Below, one piece after another: positions 28,118-36,386 of a stretch of DNA of 64,000 nt (positions are counted from its first letter, which is position 1; every line of letters begins with the position of its first letter). Source of the DNA: Streptococcus azizii. Lineage in GTDB: Bacteria > Bacillota > Bacilli > Lactobacillales > Streptococcaceae. A model generated the notes under the pieces. The model was not told the DNA's origin. It did not search any database and was given only the letters and a program-made list of their open reading frames with translations. The translations under genes were made by a program, and so were the position numbers. The stretch covers positions 1-64,000 of the forward strand of contig NZ_MSPR01000010.1 of assembly GCF_001984715.1 (NCBI RefSeq). Reading direction: 5' to 3'.

Positions 28118-29863
28118 CTACGAGCTCACAAGCATACCAGCCTGTAATTGATAGAGCTTATGATAGCTCCCTTCTTTTGCCAGCAATTCCTCATGTGTTC
28201 CACTTTCGACAATCTTGCCCTTATCAAGGACATAGATGCAGTTTGCATCTTGAATGGTCGACAGACGGTGTGCAATGGCAATCGTCGTGCGTCCTTGGCG
28301 CATTTTCTCAAGAGAGTGCTGAACGATCTGCTCGGTTTCTGAGTCAATATTAGCCGTTGCTTCATCTAAAATCAATATCTTGGGTTGACTTGCAACTGTA
28401 CGTGCAAAAGCGAGTAATTGCCGTTGACCAGTTGAAAAACTACTACCACGCTCAGATACAAGAGCTTGATAGTGACCTGGTAATTTCTGGATGAAGGGGT
28501 CTGCATCCACAAACTTTGCTGCTGCGTACACCTCCTCCTCTGACAGTTCTTGATACATCCTGATATTGGACTCAACTGTACCATGGTATAAAAAGGGTTC
28601 TTGTAAGACGAGACCGATATTCTTACGTAAGGTTGCTTGTGAGAATTGCCGAATATCTTGCCCATCAATCAAGACCTGGCCTGAGTCAAATTCATAAAAC
28701 CGCATCAAGACATTCACAATGGACGATTTCCCAGAACCTGTTGCTCCGACAAAGGCGATGGTCTCTCCTTGCTTTACCTGAAATGAAATCCCATCTAAAA
28801 TCTTCCTTTTGCCATCATAGGAGAATGATACCTCTCGAAATTCGATGTTCCCCTCTTTAATGTGTGCGGAGCTATTTCCCTGAGTCGGCTCAAAACCTGC
28901 CTCATCAATCAAATCAAAGACCCGTCCTGCTGACACCATTGAAGTTTGCAGGGTAGAGAAATTCTGGGTCACTTCAATCAAGGGATCGAATAAGCGGTTG
29001 ATATACTGGATAAACGCGTACATCAGCCCTGCTGAAATCCCGATTTCAAGACCACGAAAGCCAAAATAAGCCATTAACAGTGCATAAGCAAGTAGCTTCA
29101 ACAGGGACATGGCTGGTCGTAAAAATAGGCTGTCTAACGCCATAGAACGATTGGCATAGGCCACATGCTCCTGATTGATTTCCTCAAATTCCGACTTTAG
29201 ACGTTCTTCCTGCCGAAAGGCCTGAATGATTTGAATCCCTTCGATACTCTCTGATAGTTTGCTATTGATATCGCTCAAGAGACTTCTGGTCTTTGTAATC
29301 ACCGCAACCGATTGTTTGCGATAAAGATTTACCAGAATAAAGATAAGAGGAAGTAAAAGAGCGACTAAGGCTGTCAGGTAAACATCTAGCATCAGTATGG
29401 TGTAAAGGGTCACGGTGAAGATAAAGACCGCTGAAATAAAACTCGATAAAATCCCTGAAAACATTTCAGAAATAGCTTCTGTATCGTTGGTAATCCGAGA
29501 GACAATCGACCCTGCTGGCGTCCTATCAAAGTAAGCCATACCTAAATGTTCCATATTGGAAAAAGCATCCTTGCGAATGTCACGCACAATACTGTACGAT
29601 ACTCTCGCAAAAAAAAGATTTCCAAAATACTGAATGACTGTCTGAAAAACATACATTAAGTAGTAACCGATTAAAAGTACCACCGCTGCCTGATTGACAT
29701 TGTTTAAATAATGGTCAATAAAATGAGAAGCAATCAAGGGAATGATATTTTTTACAACCGTTGTCAATAAGAGGAGGCTAAGGGCAAGCACCGTCAGCCA
29801 CTTATAGGGTTTTAGGTAGGTCAGCAGGCGTTTAAAAACGTCCCATTGATTCGCTATCTTCAT
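28118..29863 (-). CDS. ABC exporter half-transporter (consensus ATPase site subunit)
   Basis: 581 residues: an N-terminal six-helix membrane domain and a C-terminal nucleotide-binding domain. Walker A is GATGSGKS (about 375), Walker B ILILDEATANID keeps the catalytic Glu, while the signature reads FSTGQ instead of LSGGQ. Its partner, encoded just upstream with a 32-bp overlap, has the opposite defects, so the two form a heterodimer of the LmrCD/PatAB/TM287-288 type. Such pumps usually export drugs or lipids; the substrate here is unknown. Confidence 0.9.
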   Translation of the reverse strand: MKIANQWDVFKRLLTYLKPYKWLTVLALSLLLLTTVVKNIIPLIASHFIDHYLNNVNQAAVVLLIGYYLMYVFQTVIQYFGNLFFARVSYSIVRDIRKDAFSNMEHLGMAYFDRTPAGSIVSRITNDTEAISEMFSGILSSFISAVFIFTVTLYTILMLDVYLTALVALLLPLIFILVNLYRKQSVAVITKTRSLLSDINSKLSESIEGIQIIQAFRQEERLKSEFEEINQEHVAYANRSMALDSLFLRPAMSLLKLLAYALLMAYFGFRGLEIGISAGLMYAFIQYINRLFDPLIEVTQNFSTLQTSMVSAGRVFDLIDEAGFEPTQGNSSAHIKEGNIEFREVSFSYDGKRKILDGISFQVKQGETIAFVGATGSGKSSIVNVLMRFYEFDSGQVLIDGQDIRQFSQATLRKNIGLVLQEPFLYHGTVESNIRMYQELSEEEVYAAAKFVDADPFIQKLPGHYQALVSERGSSFSTGQRQLLAFARTVASQPKILILDEATANIDSETEQIVQHSLEKMRQGRTTIAIAHRLSTIQDANCIYVLDKGKIVESGTHEELLAKEGSYHKLYQLQAGMLVSS

Positions 29864-31592
29864 TCGGTAATTCCTCCATTTCTAGCTGCTGTAAAGCATA
29901 GGTTTCTGCATACCAACCACCCTGCTCCAGTAATTCCTCATGGCTACCACGCTCAATAACATTTCCATCTTGCATGACCAGAATGAGGTCTGCATGGACA
30001 ACTGCTGATAGGCGATGAGCCGCAAGGATCGTTGTCTTATCTTGCCGTGTTTGCTTGAGATTTTCAATGATGGCATGCTCTGTCTTGGCATCAACAGCTG
30101 ACAAGGAATCATCTAAAATTAAAATATCTGGATTCAAAATCATCGCACGGCTAATAGCAATTCGTTGCTTTTGTCCCCCTGATAAGGAGACTCCCTTTTC
30201 CCCAATCAGCGTATCAAAGCCCTCTGGCATAGCAATAATATCATCATAAACCTGAGATAGCTTGGTTGCCTCTTCTACTTTTTCTCGTGATAAGGCAGGA
30301 TTTCCGAAGCGAACATTTTCCAAAATGGTCGTTGCAAACAAGAATTGGTCTTGGGGGACGTATCCTATCAGCTGACGTAAATCAGATAAACGATAGTCAC
30401 GAATATCGTGACCATTCAGCAAGATCCTACCAGCTGTTACATCGTGTTCACGTAAAAGCAATTTTATCAAACTGGTTTTTCCTGCACCAGTTTGTCCCAC
30501 TAATCCTAGAGTTTGTCCTTTTTCCAAGGTAAAATAAAGATCAGAAAGTGTCTCATCCTCTTCGTAGCTAAATCGCTTTACATCATAGATTAAGCGCCCA
30601 TTGGCAACATGCTCAACAGGATTTTCTGGATTTTTGATTGCCGACTCTTGGCTCAATAGCGTCTGGATTCGCTCATAGGATACGCTACCACGTTGCACCA
30701 TATTAAATAAGAATCCAACAGCCATTAGAGGCCAGACTAACATATCCAGATAGGTCACAAAAGTTACCAAATCTCCAACTGTCACCTGCTCTTGGTCAAT
30801 CATAACAGCTCCAACCGTCAAGGTTAAGACATAGGAAGCGCCGATAAAGAGTAGGACCAAGGGATTAAACAAGGCATCGTATCTCATGGTGTGCATATTT
30901 TTAGCAAAGGCCATCTCATTGACCTCTTGAAAGGCTCTCACTTCAGCCTCTTGATAGCCAAAGGATTTACTGACCTTGATCCCTGCTACGCTCTCTTGCA
31001 CCTTGTTATTTAGATCTGAAAAAGCTGTTTGAGACTCCTTAAAAGCCTCATGTGTTTTCCGTCCTAACTTGCTGGTTGCAAGTGCCATAAAAGGTAGGGG
31101 AAGGACTGCAAGTAGGGTCATTTCCCACGAAATAGTGGTAAACATCATGAATAAGGTCACAAAGGCTGTAATGGAAGCATCGACCGCAGACATGACACCA
31201 CCACCTGCTAAACGGGTCAAAGAATTGATATCATTGGTCGCATGCGCCATCAAATCTCCTGTTCTATGCTTCTGATAAAAGGAGGGCGACATCTTGGTAA
31301 AGTGTTCAAACAAGCGGTAGCGAATGACTTGTCCCAAACGATAGGAAGTTCCCAGAATATACATCCGCCAAATATAGCGCAGACCATACATAGCAACGGC
31401 TGCTAGAACTAGATACAAGAGTTGTAAGAGTAAGTCAGTCTTGGTCAGATTGCCACGTGTAATGGCATCGATGACCTGCCCCATAATTTTCGGTGGAATC
31501 AAATTTAAAACAGCCACTAGGCTCAGGGAAAGTATCCCGATGAGATAGCGCCGTTTTTCTTCTTTAAAAAACCACCAAAGATTTTTTATCAT
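29832..31592 (-). CDS. ABC exporter half-transporter (degenerate ATPase site subunit)
   Basis: About 586 residues, membrane domain then ATPase domain. Walker A GQTGAGKT (about 372), signature LSGGQ intact, but Walker B reads ILILDDSLSAVD: the catalytic Glu is Asp. This is the standard degenerate-site subunit of heterodimeric exporters, pairing with the 28118-29863 product. The start MIKNLWWFF is chosen because it follows GGAAAGGA; an ATG seven codons upstream overlaps that site. The downstream partner begins 32 bp inside this gene, so translation is coupled. A MerR regulator lies about 380 bp upstream. Confidence 0.9.
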   Translation of the reverse strand: MIKNLWWFFKEEKRRYLIGILSLSLVAVLNLIPPKIMGQVIDAITRGNLTKTDLLLQLLYLVLAAVAMYGLRYIWRMYILGTSYRLGQVIRYRLFEHFTKMSPSFYQKHRTGDLMAHATNDINSLTRLAGGGVMSAVDASITAFVTLFMMFTTISWEMTLLAVLPLPFMALATSKLGRKTHEAFKESQTAFSDLNNKVQESVAGIKVSKSFGYQEAEVRAFQEVNEMAFAKNMHTMRYDALFNPLVLLFIGASYVLTLTVGAVMIDQEQVTVGDLVTFVTYLDMLVWPLMAVGFLFNMVQRGSVSYERIQTLLSQESAIKNPENPVEHVANGRLIYDVKRFSYEEDETLSDLYFTLEKGQTLGLVGQTGAGKTSLIKLLLREHDVTAGRILLNGHDIRDYRLSDLRQLIGYVPQDQFLFATTILENVRFGNPALSREKVEEATKLSQVYDDIIAMPEGFDTLIGEKGVSLSGGQKQRIAISRAMILNPDILILDDSLSAVDAKTEHAIIENLKQTRQDKTTILAAHRLSAVVHADLILVMQDGNVIERGSHEELLEQGGWYAETYALQQLEMEELPNEDSESMGRF

Positions 31593-31631
31593 TGATATGA
31601 ATATCCTTTCCATTGCTCAATCTTTTATTTG

Positions 31632-31735
31632 ATACTCTTCGAAAATCAAAATTATCCGTTGTCAACTTGCCTTGATGAACTCCAGTTCTATCGTCGACTT
31701 CGTTTCCTAGGCTACTTTTGATTTTCATTGAGTAT
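31632..31735. repeat. RUP-like miniature element (copy 2)
   Basis: A 104-bp element bounded by ATACTCTTCGAAAATCAAAA and TTTTGATTTTCATTGAGTAT. The interior is shorter than in other copies but keeps CTTCGTTTCCTAG. The rest of 31740-31968 holds fragments shared with the 27.8-kb repeat region and no gene. Confidence 0.7.
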
Positions 31736-31968
31736 GAGTTGATGACGTAAAGAATCCTATTCAAGACATAGCAAAAGTAGGAATTACATACCACCAACCC
31801 CCATTTAAAAGATACCTAATACTCGGTCGCTTTTTTAATGCCCTTTGTATCTTGATGAATCGAACTCGGGCATAAAAATGAACCGGCGAGGCTACTGGTT
31901 GCCTAAGTCATCTGCTCCGATTCCCTATTTTTCTTTCCGTCCTCACATCTTAAATTGTTCCCACGGGG

Positions 31969-32361
31969 CTATTTTTGCTTTGCGTTTTTCATGGACTTCA
32001 TTTCTTTCACCATAATTTTCTCGTAGTTATCAATCTTGTAGTCCAGCCGGCTAATGGCAGCTGATAGTTCATCAATCTTTTTCTGTAATTTTTCACGTTC
32101 AACAATCAAAATCGCACGACGCTCTTCTAGATGTTGATTGTCTCCGTCCTGACATAAGCTGATGTAGTCAATCAAACTTTCAACCGACACCCCAGCACTT
32201 CTAAAACAACGGACCAATTCTAAGGCTGCCACATCTCGCTCACCAAAATCACGGTTCCCTGCATGATTACGGTGAACTGGTGGAATCAAGCCAACTCGCT
32301 CATAGTAGCGGATCGTATCGCTCGACAAACCTAGTAAGTCACTGACTTTCTTAATATTCAT
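31969..32361 (-). CDS. MerR-family transcriptional regulator
   Basis: About 130 residues. The N-terminal winged helix MNIKKVSDLLGLSSDTIRYYERVGLIPP is diagnostic, followed by GNRDFGERDVAALELVRCFRSAGVSVE and a coiled-coil dimerisation helix. One cysteine lies in the effector region (VRCFRSAG) and another in LCQDGD, as in the AdhR/NmlR group that senses aldehydes, but no metal-binding set is seen. The start follows AGAGGTAAACAG. It may regulate itself or the ABC exporter downstream; that link is positional only. Confidence 0.9.
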   Translation of the reverse strand: MNIKKVSDLLGLSSDTIRYYERVGLIPPVHRNHAGNRDFGERDVAALELVRCFRSAGVSVESLIDYISLCQDGDNQHLEERRAILIVEREKLQKKIDELSAAISRLDYKIDNYEKIMVKEMKSMKNAKQK

Positions 32362-32395
32362 CTGTTTACCTCTTTTCTCTACCAGTATACACCTT

Positions 32396-32556
32396 ATACT
32401 CAATAAAAATCAAAAGGATACGTCGTCAAGAGTCTCGGTGAACGCCAGTTCTACCTTCGCCTTCGATATAATGAAATTAGCGGTGCTAATCTCATTTCCA
32501 ACCTTTCACAATTCTTAATTGTGAAAGCTAGTCTACTTTTGATTTTTATTGAGTAT
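32396..32556. repeat. RUP-like miniature element (copy 3)
   Basis: 161 bp with near-perfect ends (ATACTCAATAAAAATCAAAAG and its complement). The interior includes a TTTCACAATT/AATTGTGAAA hairpin at about 32505-32527. It sits directly upstream of the MerR gene, so it probably contributes to or displaces promoter DNA. Confidence 0.75.
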
Positions 32557-32664
32557 TAGAGTCCACTCCAAGTCAAAAGAAAGAAGAAAGGGAGTGGGAC
32601 TCAATCGTGATTCCGAAGTAATCCATGATCCTCACTCCTGTATTCCTTGATGTGAAATAAACTA

Positions 32665-32730
32665 ATACTCAATAAAAATTAACAGTAAACTAGCTTCGTT
32701 TTTAGGCGAAGTTGTATTTTTATCCGCAAC
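32665..32730 (-). repeat. Half RUP-like end with hairpin after dapA
   Basis: ATACTCAATAAAAATTAACAG marks one element end without a matching partner. A CTTCG/CGAAG hairpin just after the dapA stop on the minus strand could act as a weak terminator. Nothing else was identified in 32557-32734. Confidence 0.45.
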
Positions 32731-32734
32731 TTCC

Positions 32735-33616
32735 CTATTTCTCCATGACATCGACAATCGCCGCCGCTTCTTCCTCGGTACAAGCAAGGAGTGGTAGGCG
32801 CAGAGGCCCCACCTCAAACCCTCGATGATTGAGAACAGCTTTAAGGGGGGCTGGACTCGTTGTTGAAAAAAGTGCCTCTACTTTAGGGAGCAACCTGCGT
32901 TGGATAGCGGCAGCTTCTACCACATTTCCCTTGTCTAGGGCCTCAAACATCGCATAAAAATCATCTCCATTGGTATGGGCAGCGACACTCACCACACCTT
33001 GAGCACCTAAAGCCTTAGCATGGAAGGCCTCACCATCTTCACCTGTATAGACCAGAAAATCTTCCGGTGCATTTTCTACAAGATGGGAAATACTAGCGAC
33101 ACCTGTACAGTCCTTAATCGCAATGATATTGGGATGTTGAGCCAAGCGTAGCGATGTTTCTACCGTCAAGCCAGCCACTGTACGTCCTGGTACATTATAT
33201 ACCATAATCGGAAGACTGCTAGCATCAGCAATCGCTTTATAATGCTGATACAATCCTTCTTGGGTAGGCTTATTATAGTAGGGAGTTACGGCAAGTCCAG
33301 CCGCAAATCCACCAAAAGCTGCCACCTCACGCGCAAAGGCAATCGAATCTCGCGTATCGTTGGTCCCAATCCCTGCAATCAAGGGTACACGACCTGCCAC
33401 AATCCGCTGAACGTGCGCAAAAAGCTCTAGTTCTTCCTCATGGGTTAGAGTTGGACTTTCCCCGGTTGTCCCCGCTAAAATCAGACCCTCAGTGTGGTGC
33501 GAAAGTAAATGTTCAATCAACTTAGGCAATGCCTTAAAGTTGATACTTCCGTCCTCGCGAAAAGGCGTTACAAGCGCCGTAATAATACGTGCTTTTCTCA
33601 AATCTTCTACTGACAT
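32735..33616 (-). CDS. dapA: 4-hydroxy-tetrahydrodipicolinate synthase
   Basis: Condenses pyruvate with aspartate semialdehyde in the lysine/diaminopimelate route needed for peptidoglycan. 293 residues, TIM barrel. Pyruvate-binding [14 protein letters not shown] at about 48-61, catalytic Tyr in [10 protein letters not shown] (about 138) and Schiff-base Lys in IIAIKDCTG (about 167). AGGAGGAAGAAA precedes the ATG. It lies 27 bp after asd, which makes its substrate, and both are downstream of the asd-leader RNA. Confidence 0.96.
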   Translation of the reverse strand: MSVEDLRKARIITALVTPFREDGSINFKALPKLIEHLLSHHTEGLILAGTTGESPTLTHEEELELFAHVQRIVAGRVPLIAGIGTNDTRDSIAFAREVAAFGGFAAGLAVTPYYNKPTQEGLYQHYKAIADASSLPIMVYNVPGRTVAGLTVETSLRLAQHPNIIAIKDCTGVASISHLVENAPEDFLVYTGEDGEAFHAKALGAQGVVSVAAHTNGDDFYAMFEALDKGNVVEAAAIQRRLLPKVEALFSTTSPAPLKAVLNHRGFEVGPLRLPLLACTEEEAAAIVDVMEK

Positions 33617-33643
33617 TTTCTTCCTCCTAAGTGATGATCTCGT

Positions 33644-34720
33644 TTAGTTTACGGTGAACACAAGTTCTTGAGTCGGGCGAACCAAACCGCGTGCGTGAAG
33701 CGTTTCAGCAATTTGAACAGAATTCCAGGCAGCTCCCTTCAAGAGATTATCAGACACAACCCACATATGGATACCTTTTTCAGCATCCAAATCTTTACGG
33801 ATGCGACCAACAAAGGTTTCACGTCTCCCCACCGCATTGATGGCCTGTGGGTAAATCTGATGTGCCACATCATCTTCTAAAACCGCGCCTGGAAAAGCTG
33901 CAATAGCAGCCTTCACTTCTTCAATTTGCGCTACTTCCCTCGTTTCAATATAGACAGACTCTGAGTGAGCAGATAAGACTGGGATACGAACACAAGTCGC
34001 AGAGACAGCGATGCTGTCATCTTCCATGATTTTTTTCGTTTCCTTGGTCATTTTCATCTCTTCGTAGGTATAATCATTATCCGTAAAGAGGTCAATTTGT
34101 GGTAGAGCATTAAAGCCAATCGGATAATGCTTTTTATCACCACCAGACGGCAAGATATTGGCTACTACATCTTTCGGGGCTACACCGTCATTTAAAACGG
34201 CCCGCAACTGTTCCTGAGTTTCCAAAATGGCTCCCATACCTGCTCCTGATACGGCCTGATAGGTTGATACGATAATCCGATTCAAACCCCATTTTTGACG
34301 AATTGGCTCTAATGCCACCATCATCTGGATAGTGGAACAATTCGGACAAGCAATAATTCCCTTATGAGCATCGAGCGCATGTGCATTAACCTCAGGTACG
34401 ACAAGTGGTACATCTGGATTTTGGCGGAAATAAGAGGTGTTATCAACCACAACAGCCCCTGCCTTGACCGCATAAGGAGCATACTTGGCAGAAGTTGACC
34501 CTCCCGCAGAAAACAGTGCAATGTCGACACCATCAAAGGCATCTTCTGTTGTTTCTTCTATCGTTATTTCCTGTCCTTTAAACGGCAAAGTCTTACCGGC
34601 TGAACGAGCAGAAGCCAAATAGCGTACCTTGTCAATCGGTAAAGTAGATTCTTCCAACATCTGAATCATTTGCGCCCCTACGGCACCAGTTGCACCAACA
34701 ATGGCTACTGTATATCCCAT
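33644..34720 (-). CDS. asd: Aspartate-semialdehyde dehydrogenase
   Basis: NADPH-dependent reduction of aspartyl phosphate, the branch point to lysine, threonine and methionine. 358 residues. Nucleotide-binding [18 protein letters not shown] at the N-terminus, catalytic Cys in [14 protein letters not shown] (about 129) and [10 protein letters not shown]; a His near the C-terminus lies in [10 protein letters not shown]. It starts the asd-dapA operon, with AAAAGGGGTAG upstream. A structured RNA ending in a terminator lies about 115 bp upstream on the same strand. Confidence 0.96.
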   Translation of the reverse strand: MGYTVAIVGATGAVGAQMIQMLEESTLPIDKVRYLASARSAGKTLPFKGQEITIEETTEDAFDGVDIALFSAGGSTSAKYAPYAVKAGAVVVDNTSYFRQNPDVPLVVPEVNAHALDAHKGIIACPNCSTIQMMVALEPIRQKWGLNRIIVSTYQAVSGAGMGAILETQEQLRAVLNDGVAPKDVVANILPSGGDKKHYPIGFNALPQIDLFTDNDYTYEEMKMTKETKKIMEDDSIAVSATCVRIPVLSAHSESVYIETREVAQIEEVKAAIAAFPGAVLEDDVAHQIYPQAINAVGRRETFVGRIRKDLDAEKGIHMWVVSDNLLKGAAWNSVQIAETLHARGLVRPTQELVFTVN

Positions 34721-34835
34721 AAACTACCCCTTTTTTCAATTTTCTAAACATTTGTATATACCTGCTATTATATACTTTTTTCTAATAAATGAAAAGACCC
34801 TCACAGGATTCTTGAAAAAGAGTACAAATAATAGC

Positions 34836-34861
34836 AAAAAAGACCAAGATTTCTCTCAGTC
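34836..34861 (-). terminator. Intrinsic terminator ending the asd leader RNA
   Basis: Eight paired positions, GAAA tetraloop and TTTTTTG. It would stop most transcripts before asd unless an alternative fold forms. Confidence 0.85.
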
Positions 34862-34971
34862 TAAGGGCACTTTCGTGTGATAAGCAGGTTCACACAACTT
34901 ATCAAGGTCCGCTCCTGCGTTTTGACCTCCCTAGCGTGAAAGTGGCTACTGCCACGTTCGGCTCATCGCAT
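34836..34971 (-). ncRNA. asd RNA motif (leader/small RNA upstream of asd)
   Basis: Directly upstream of asd, on its strand, lies a structured RNA of about 136 nt. A CACTTTC/GAAAGTG stem closes a three-way junction with an AGGTC/GACCT hairpin and a TGATAAG/CTTATCA hairpin. It ends with an 8-bp stem (GACTGAGA/TCTTGGTC, with G-U pairs) closed by GAAA and a run of six T. Position, organism and architecture match the asd RNA motif known from lactic acid bacteria and streptococci, whose ligand is unknown. It may act as an attenuator or a free sRNA. Identification is by context and folding by hand, not by covariance search. Confidence 0.75.
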
Positions 34972-34977
34972 GACTTC

Positions 34978-35005
34978 ATTATAACAGATTTTTCTAGGAA
35001 TGCAA
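34978..35005 (-). promoter_or_regulatory. Promoter of the asd leader RNA
   Basis: Minus strand: -35 TTGCAT (35000-35005), 16-bp spacer, -10 TATAAT (34978-34983) preceded by TGT. It lies inside the end of the DUF1905 gene. The predicted start is near 34971. Confidence 0.7.
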
Positions 35006-35303
35006 GAGCTCTACTACTTTTTCCTCTCCTGGTTGAATCACAACCTCCACCGTATCCCCTGCCTCTCTCCCAATTTTTTGACAAATCTTCTTCGGGATAC
35101 CGATGATGTGGCAAAGCTCCCCTTCATTCCTGACTCCCATATTGACAAGGGAACCCTCATAGGATTCCCTATCAAAAAATACTTGAACCTTGAGACGTCC
35201 CTTACCAGATTCCTCTCGAATATCATAGGGAAAAGACAATATAGAATCTTCCTTTATCTAACACAGGATGAATCTTAGCTTGAAATCTATATTCTTTATT
35301 CAT
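34994..35303 (-). pseudogene. DUF1905 domain protein gene broken by a frameshift
   Basis: The 81-residue frame MSFPYDIREESGKGRLKVQV matches the body of DUF1905 proteins but lacks the first beta strand. That strand is present one frame away: an ATG at 35303, with AGGAAAAGA before it, reads MNKEYRFQAKIHPVLDKGRF then YIVFSL and stops. Removing one T from the TTTT at 35231-35234 joins YIVF to PYDIREE and restores a complete protein of about 102 residues. The restored start lies 8 bp from the stop of the alkylation-repair gene, as expected for an operon. Function of DUF1905 is unknown. The break may be real or a sequence error. Confidence 0.8.
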
Positions 35304-35310
35304 TCTTTTC

Positions 35311-35964
35311 CTACAGATACTTACTAGCTTCACGAATACTAAGGGGAGCTAGAGTTTCCTCATGCTGTGCAATAAAATTCCTTACCCATGTTGGGTTGAC
35401 TTTGGAATAGTCTCGTAAACTCCAGCCAATGGCCTTGTTGATGAAAAACTCTGCCTGCCCAAGATTGTTGATTAAAATCTTTTCCAACAAATCCGTATCC
35501 GTGTCCTGCTTCCGCAATAATTGATGATTGATCGCAACCCTACGCAACCAAATATTATCAGAAAGGCTCCAATCTAGTAGGACGGACTTGACTTCTGGGT
35601 AGCGAAACGCAATGTCACCAACTAATTCATCCAAGCCATCCACTGAATCCCACCACGAGTTCCTTGTTATCAATCTTTCCAGACGAGGCAAATCCTCTGG
35701 AGTTAACATATGCTTATTCATGATAAGATAATCAATCGCAACATAGTGCATTTCTCTATAGCAACTCTCCCAAGCCTGCTCAATAAAGGTCCAATGAAGT
35801 GTTTTTTGCTTATAGGGTTTTAAAAATTCCTTGGTTATCTTTCTGCGTACTGGCGTTCTCACCCCTAAAAAAAGAAATTGATGCCGAAGGTAGGCCGCCA
35901 TTTTCTCTGCATCTTTTGCAGAAGCAACCGCCTCTAATTGTTGTTGGATTACCTCTACCTTCAT
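35311..35964 (-). CDS. DNA alkylation repair protein (AlkD-like HEAT-repeat family)
   Basis: A 217-residue helical-repeat protein of the AlkC/AlkD glycosylase family that removes alkylated bases. Conserved blocks: FLGVRTPVRRKITKEFLK (32-49), CYREMHYVAIDYL, RNSWWDSVDGLDEL (about 121-134) and NIWLRRVAINHQL. The catalytic-site aromatic and acidic residues fall in the SWWDSVD block. Followed after 7 bp by the DUF1905 gene on the same strand. Streptococcal members of this family are only lightly characterised. Confidence 0.88.
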   Translation of the reverse strand: MKVEVIQQQLEAVASAKDAEKMAAYLRHQFLFLGVRTPVRRKITKEFLKPYKQKTLHWTFIEQAWESCYREMHYVAIDYLIMNKHMLTPEDLPRLERLITRNSWWDSVDGLDELVGDIAFRYPEVKSVLLDWSLSDNIWLRRVAINHQLLRKQDTDTDLLEKILINNLGQAEFFINKAIGWSLRDYSKVNPTWVRNFIAQHEETLAPLSIREASKYL

Positions 35965-36330
35965 CTATTTATCCCCTCTATCAAACTTTTTTTGTAGCCA
36001 GACAATATCGTACCACTGGTCAAATGTAGCGTCAACCTTTTGCCATGGGCTACCCTATCATGATTCGCACACAGTCAATCGCTTCGCTCCTTCTACCTTG
36101 TGCAAACAAAATGTTCTACATGTATATTTTAACATACCATTCGTCTTAAATAAAGTTTGAGAAGTAGGACGTTCAACTCACTATCAAGAAAATAAACATC
36201 CTCCCTCTCATGACTATTTCCCTATGTATCTACCAACCATAGTGAGGAAGGAAGCCAGCCCGCCAGCTGCATAAAAAAATGGGAGTTTGTTCTGACTGAT
36301 GCTAGTTATAGCTAATCCCTTTAAAGATAA
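35965..36330. other. Intergenic region without recognisable gene
   Basis: About 365 bp between the alkylation-repair gene and the fhs stem-loop. It must hold the promoter of the alkylation-repair gene, but no convincing -35/-10 pair or repeat was recognised. Confidence 0.4.
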
Positions 36331-36333
36331 CTG

Positions 36334-36371
36334 TTCCAGCTCCAAAAGTAAGTACACCTTTGGAGCTGGAA
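36334..36371. terminator. Stem-loop downstream of fhs
   Basis: A 13-bp perfect stem (TTCCAGCTCCAAA/TTTGGAGCTGGAA) lies 15 bp past the fhs stop. The T-rich tail is on the plus-strand side (ATTTTTT at 36375-36381), so as an intrinsic terminator it works better for plus-strand transcripts; for fhs it may protect the 3' end. Confidence 0.55.
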
Positions 36372-36386
36372 ACAATTTTTTAATCA

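Noticed and set aside
28118-31592. Naming this pair satAB/patAB
   Set aside because: SatAB is linked to a MarR-type regulator, whereas a MerR-type gene lies here. Sequence alone did not allow a confident name.
34836-34971. SRP RNA, 6S RNA, lysine riboswitch or T-box
   Set aside because: None of the conserved cores (SRP domain IV, the T-box GGGTGG motif, L-box elements) is present. Position before asd fits the asd RNA motif better.
36334-36381. Plus-strand gene terminator
   Set aside because: No plus-strand gene ends here; the stem-loop is better viewed as the 3' structure of fhs, although the T-run faces the other way.
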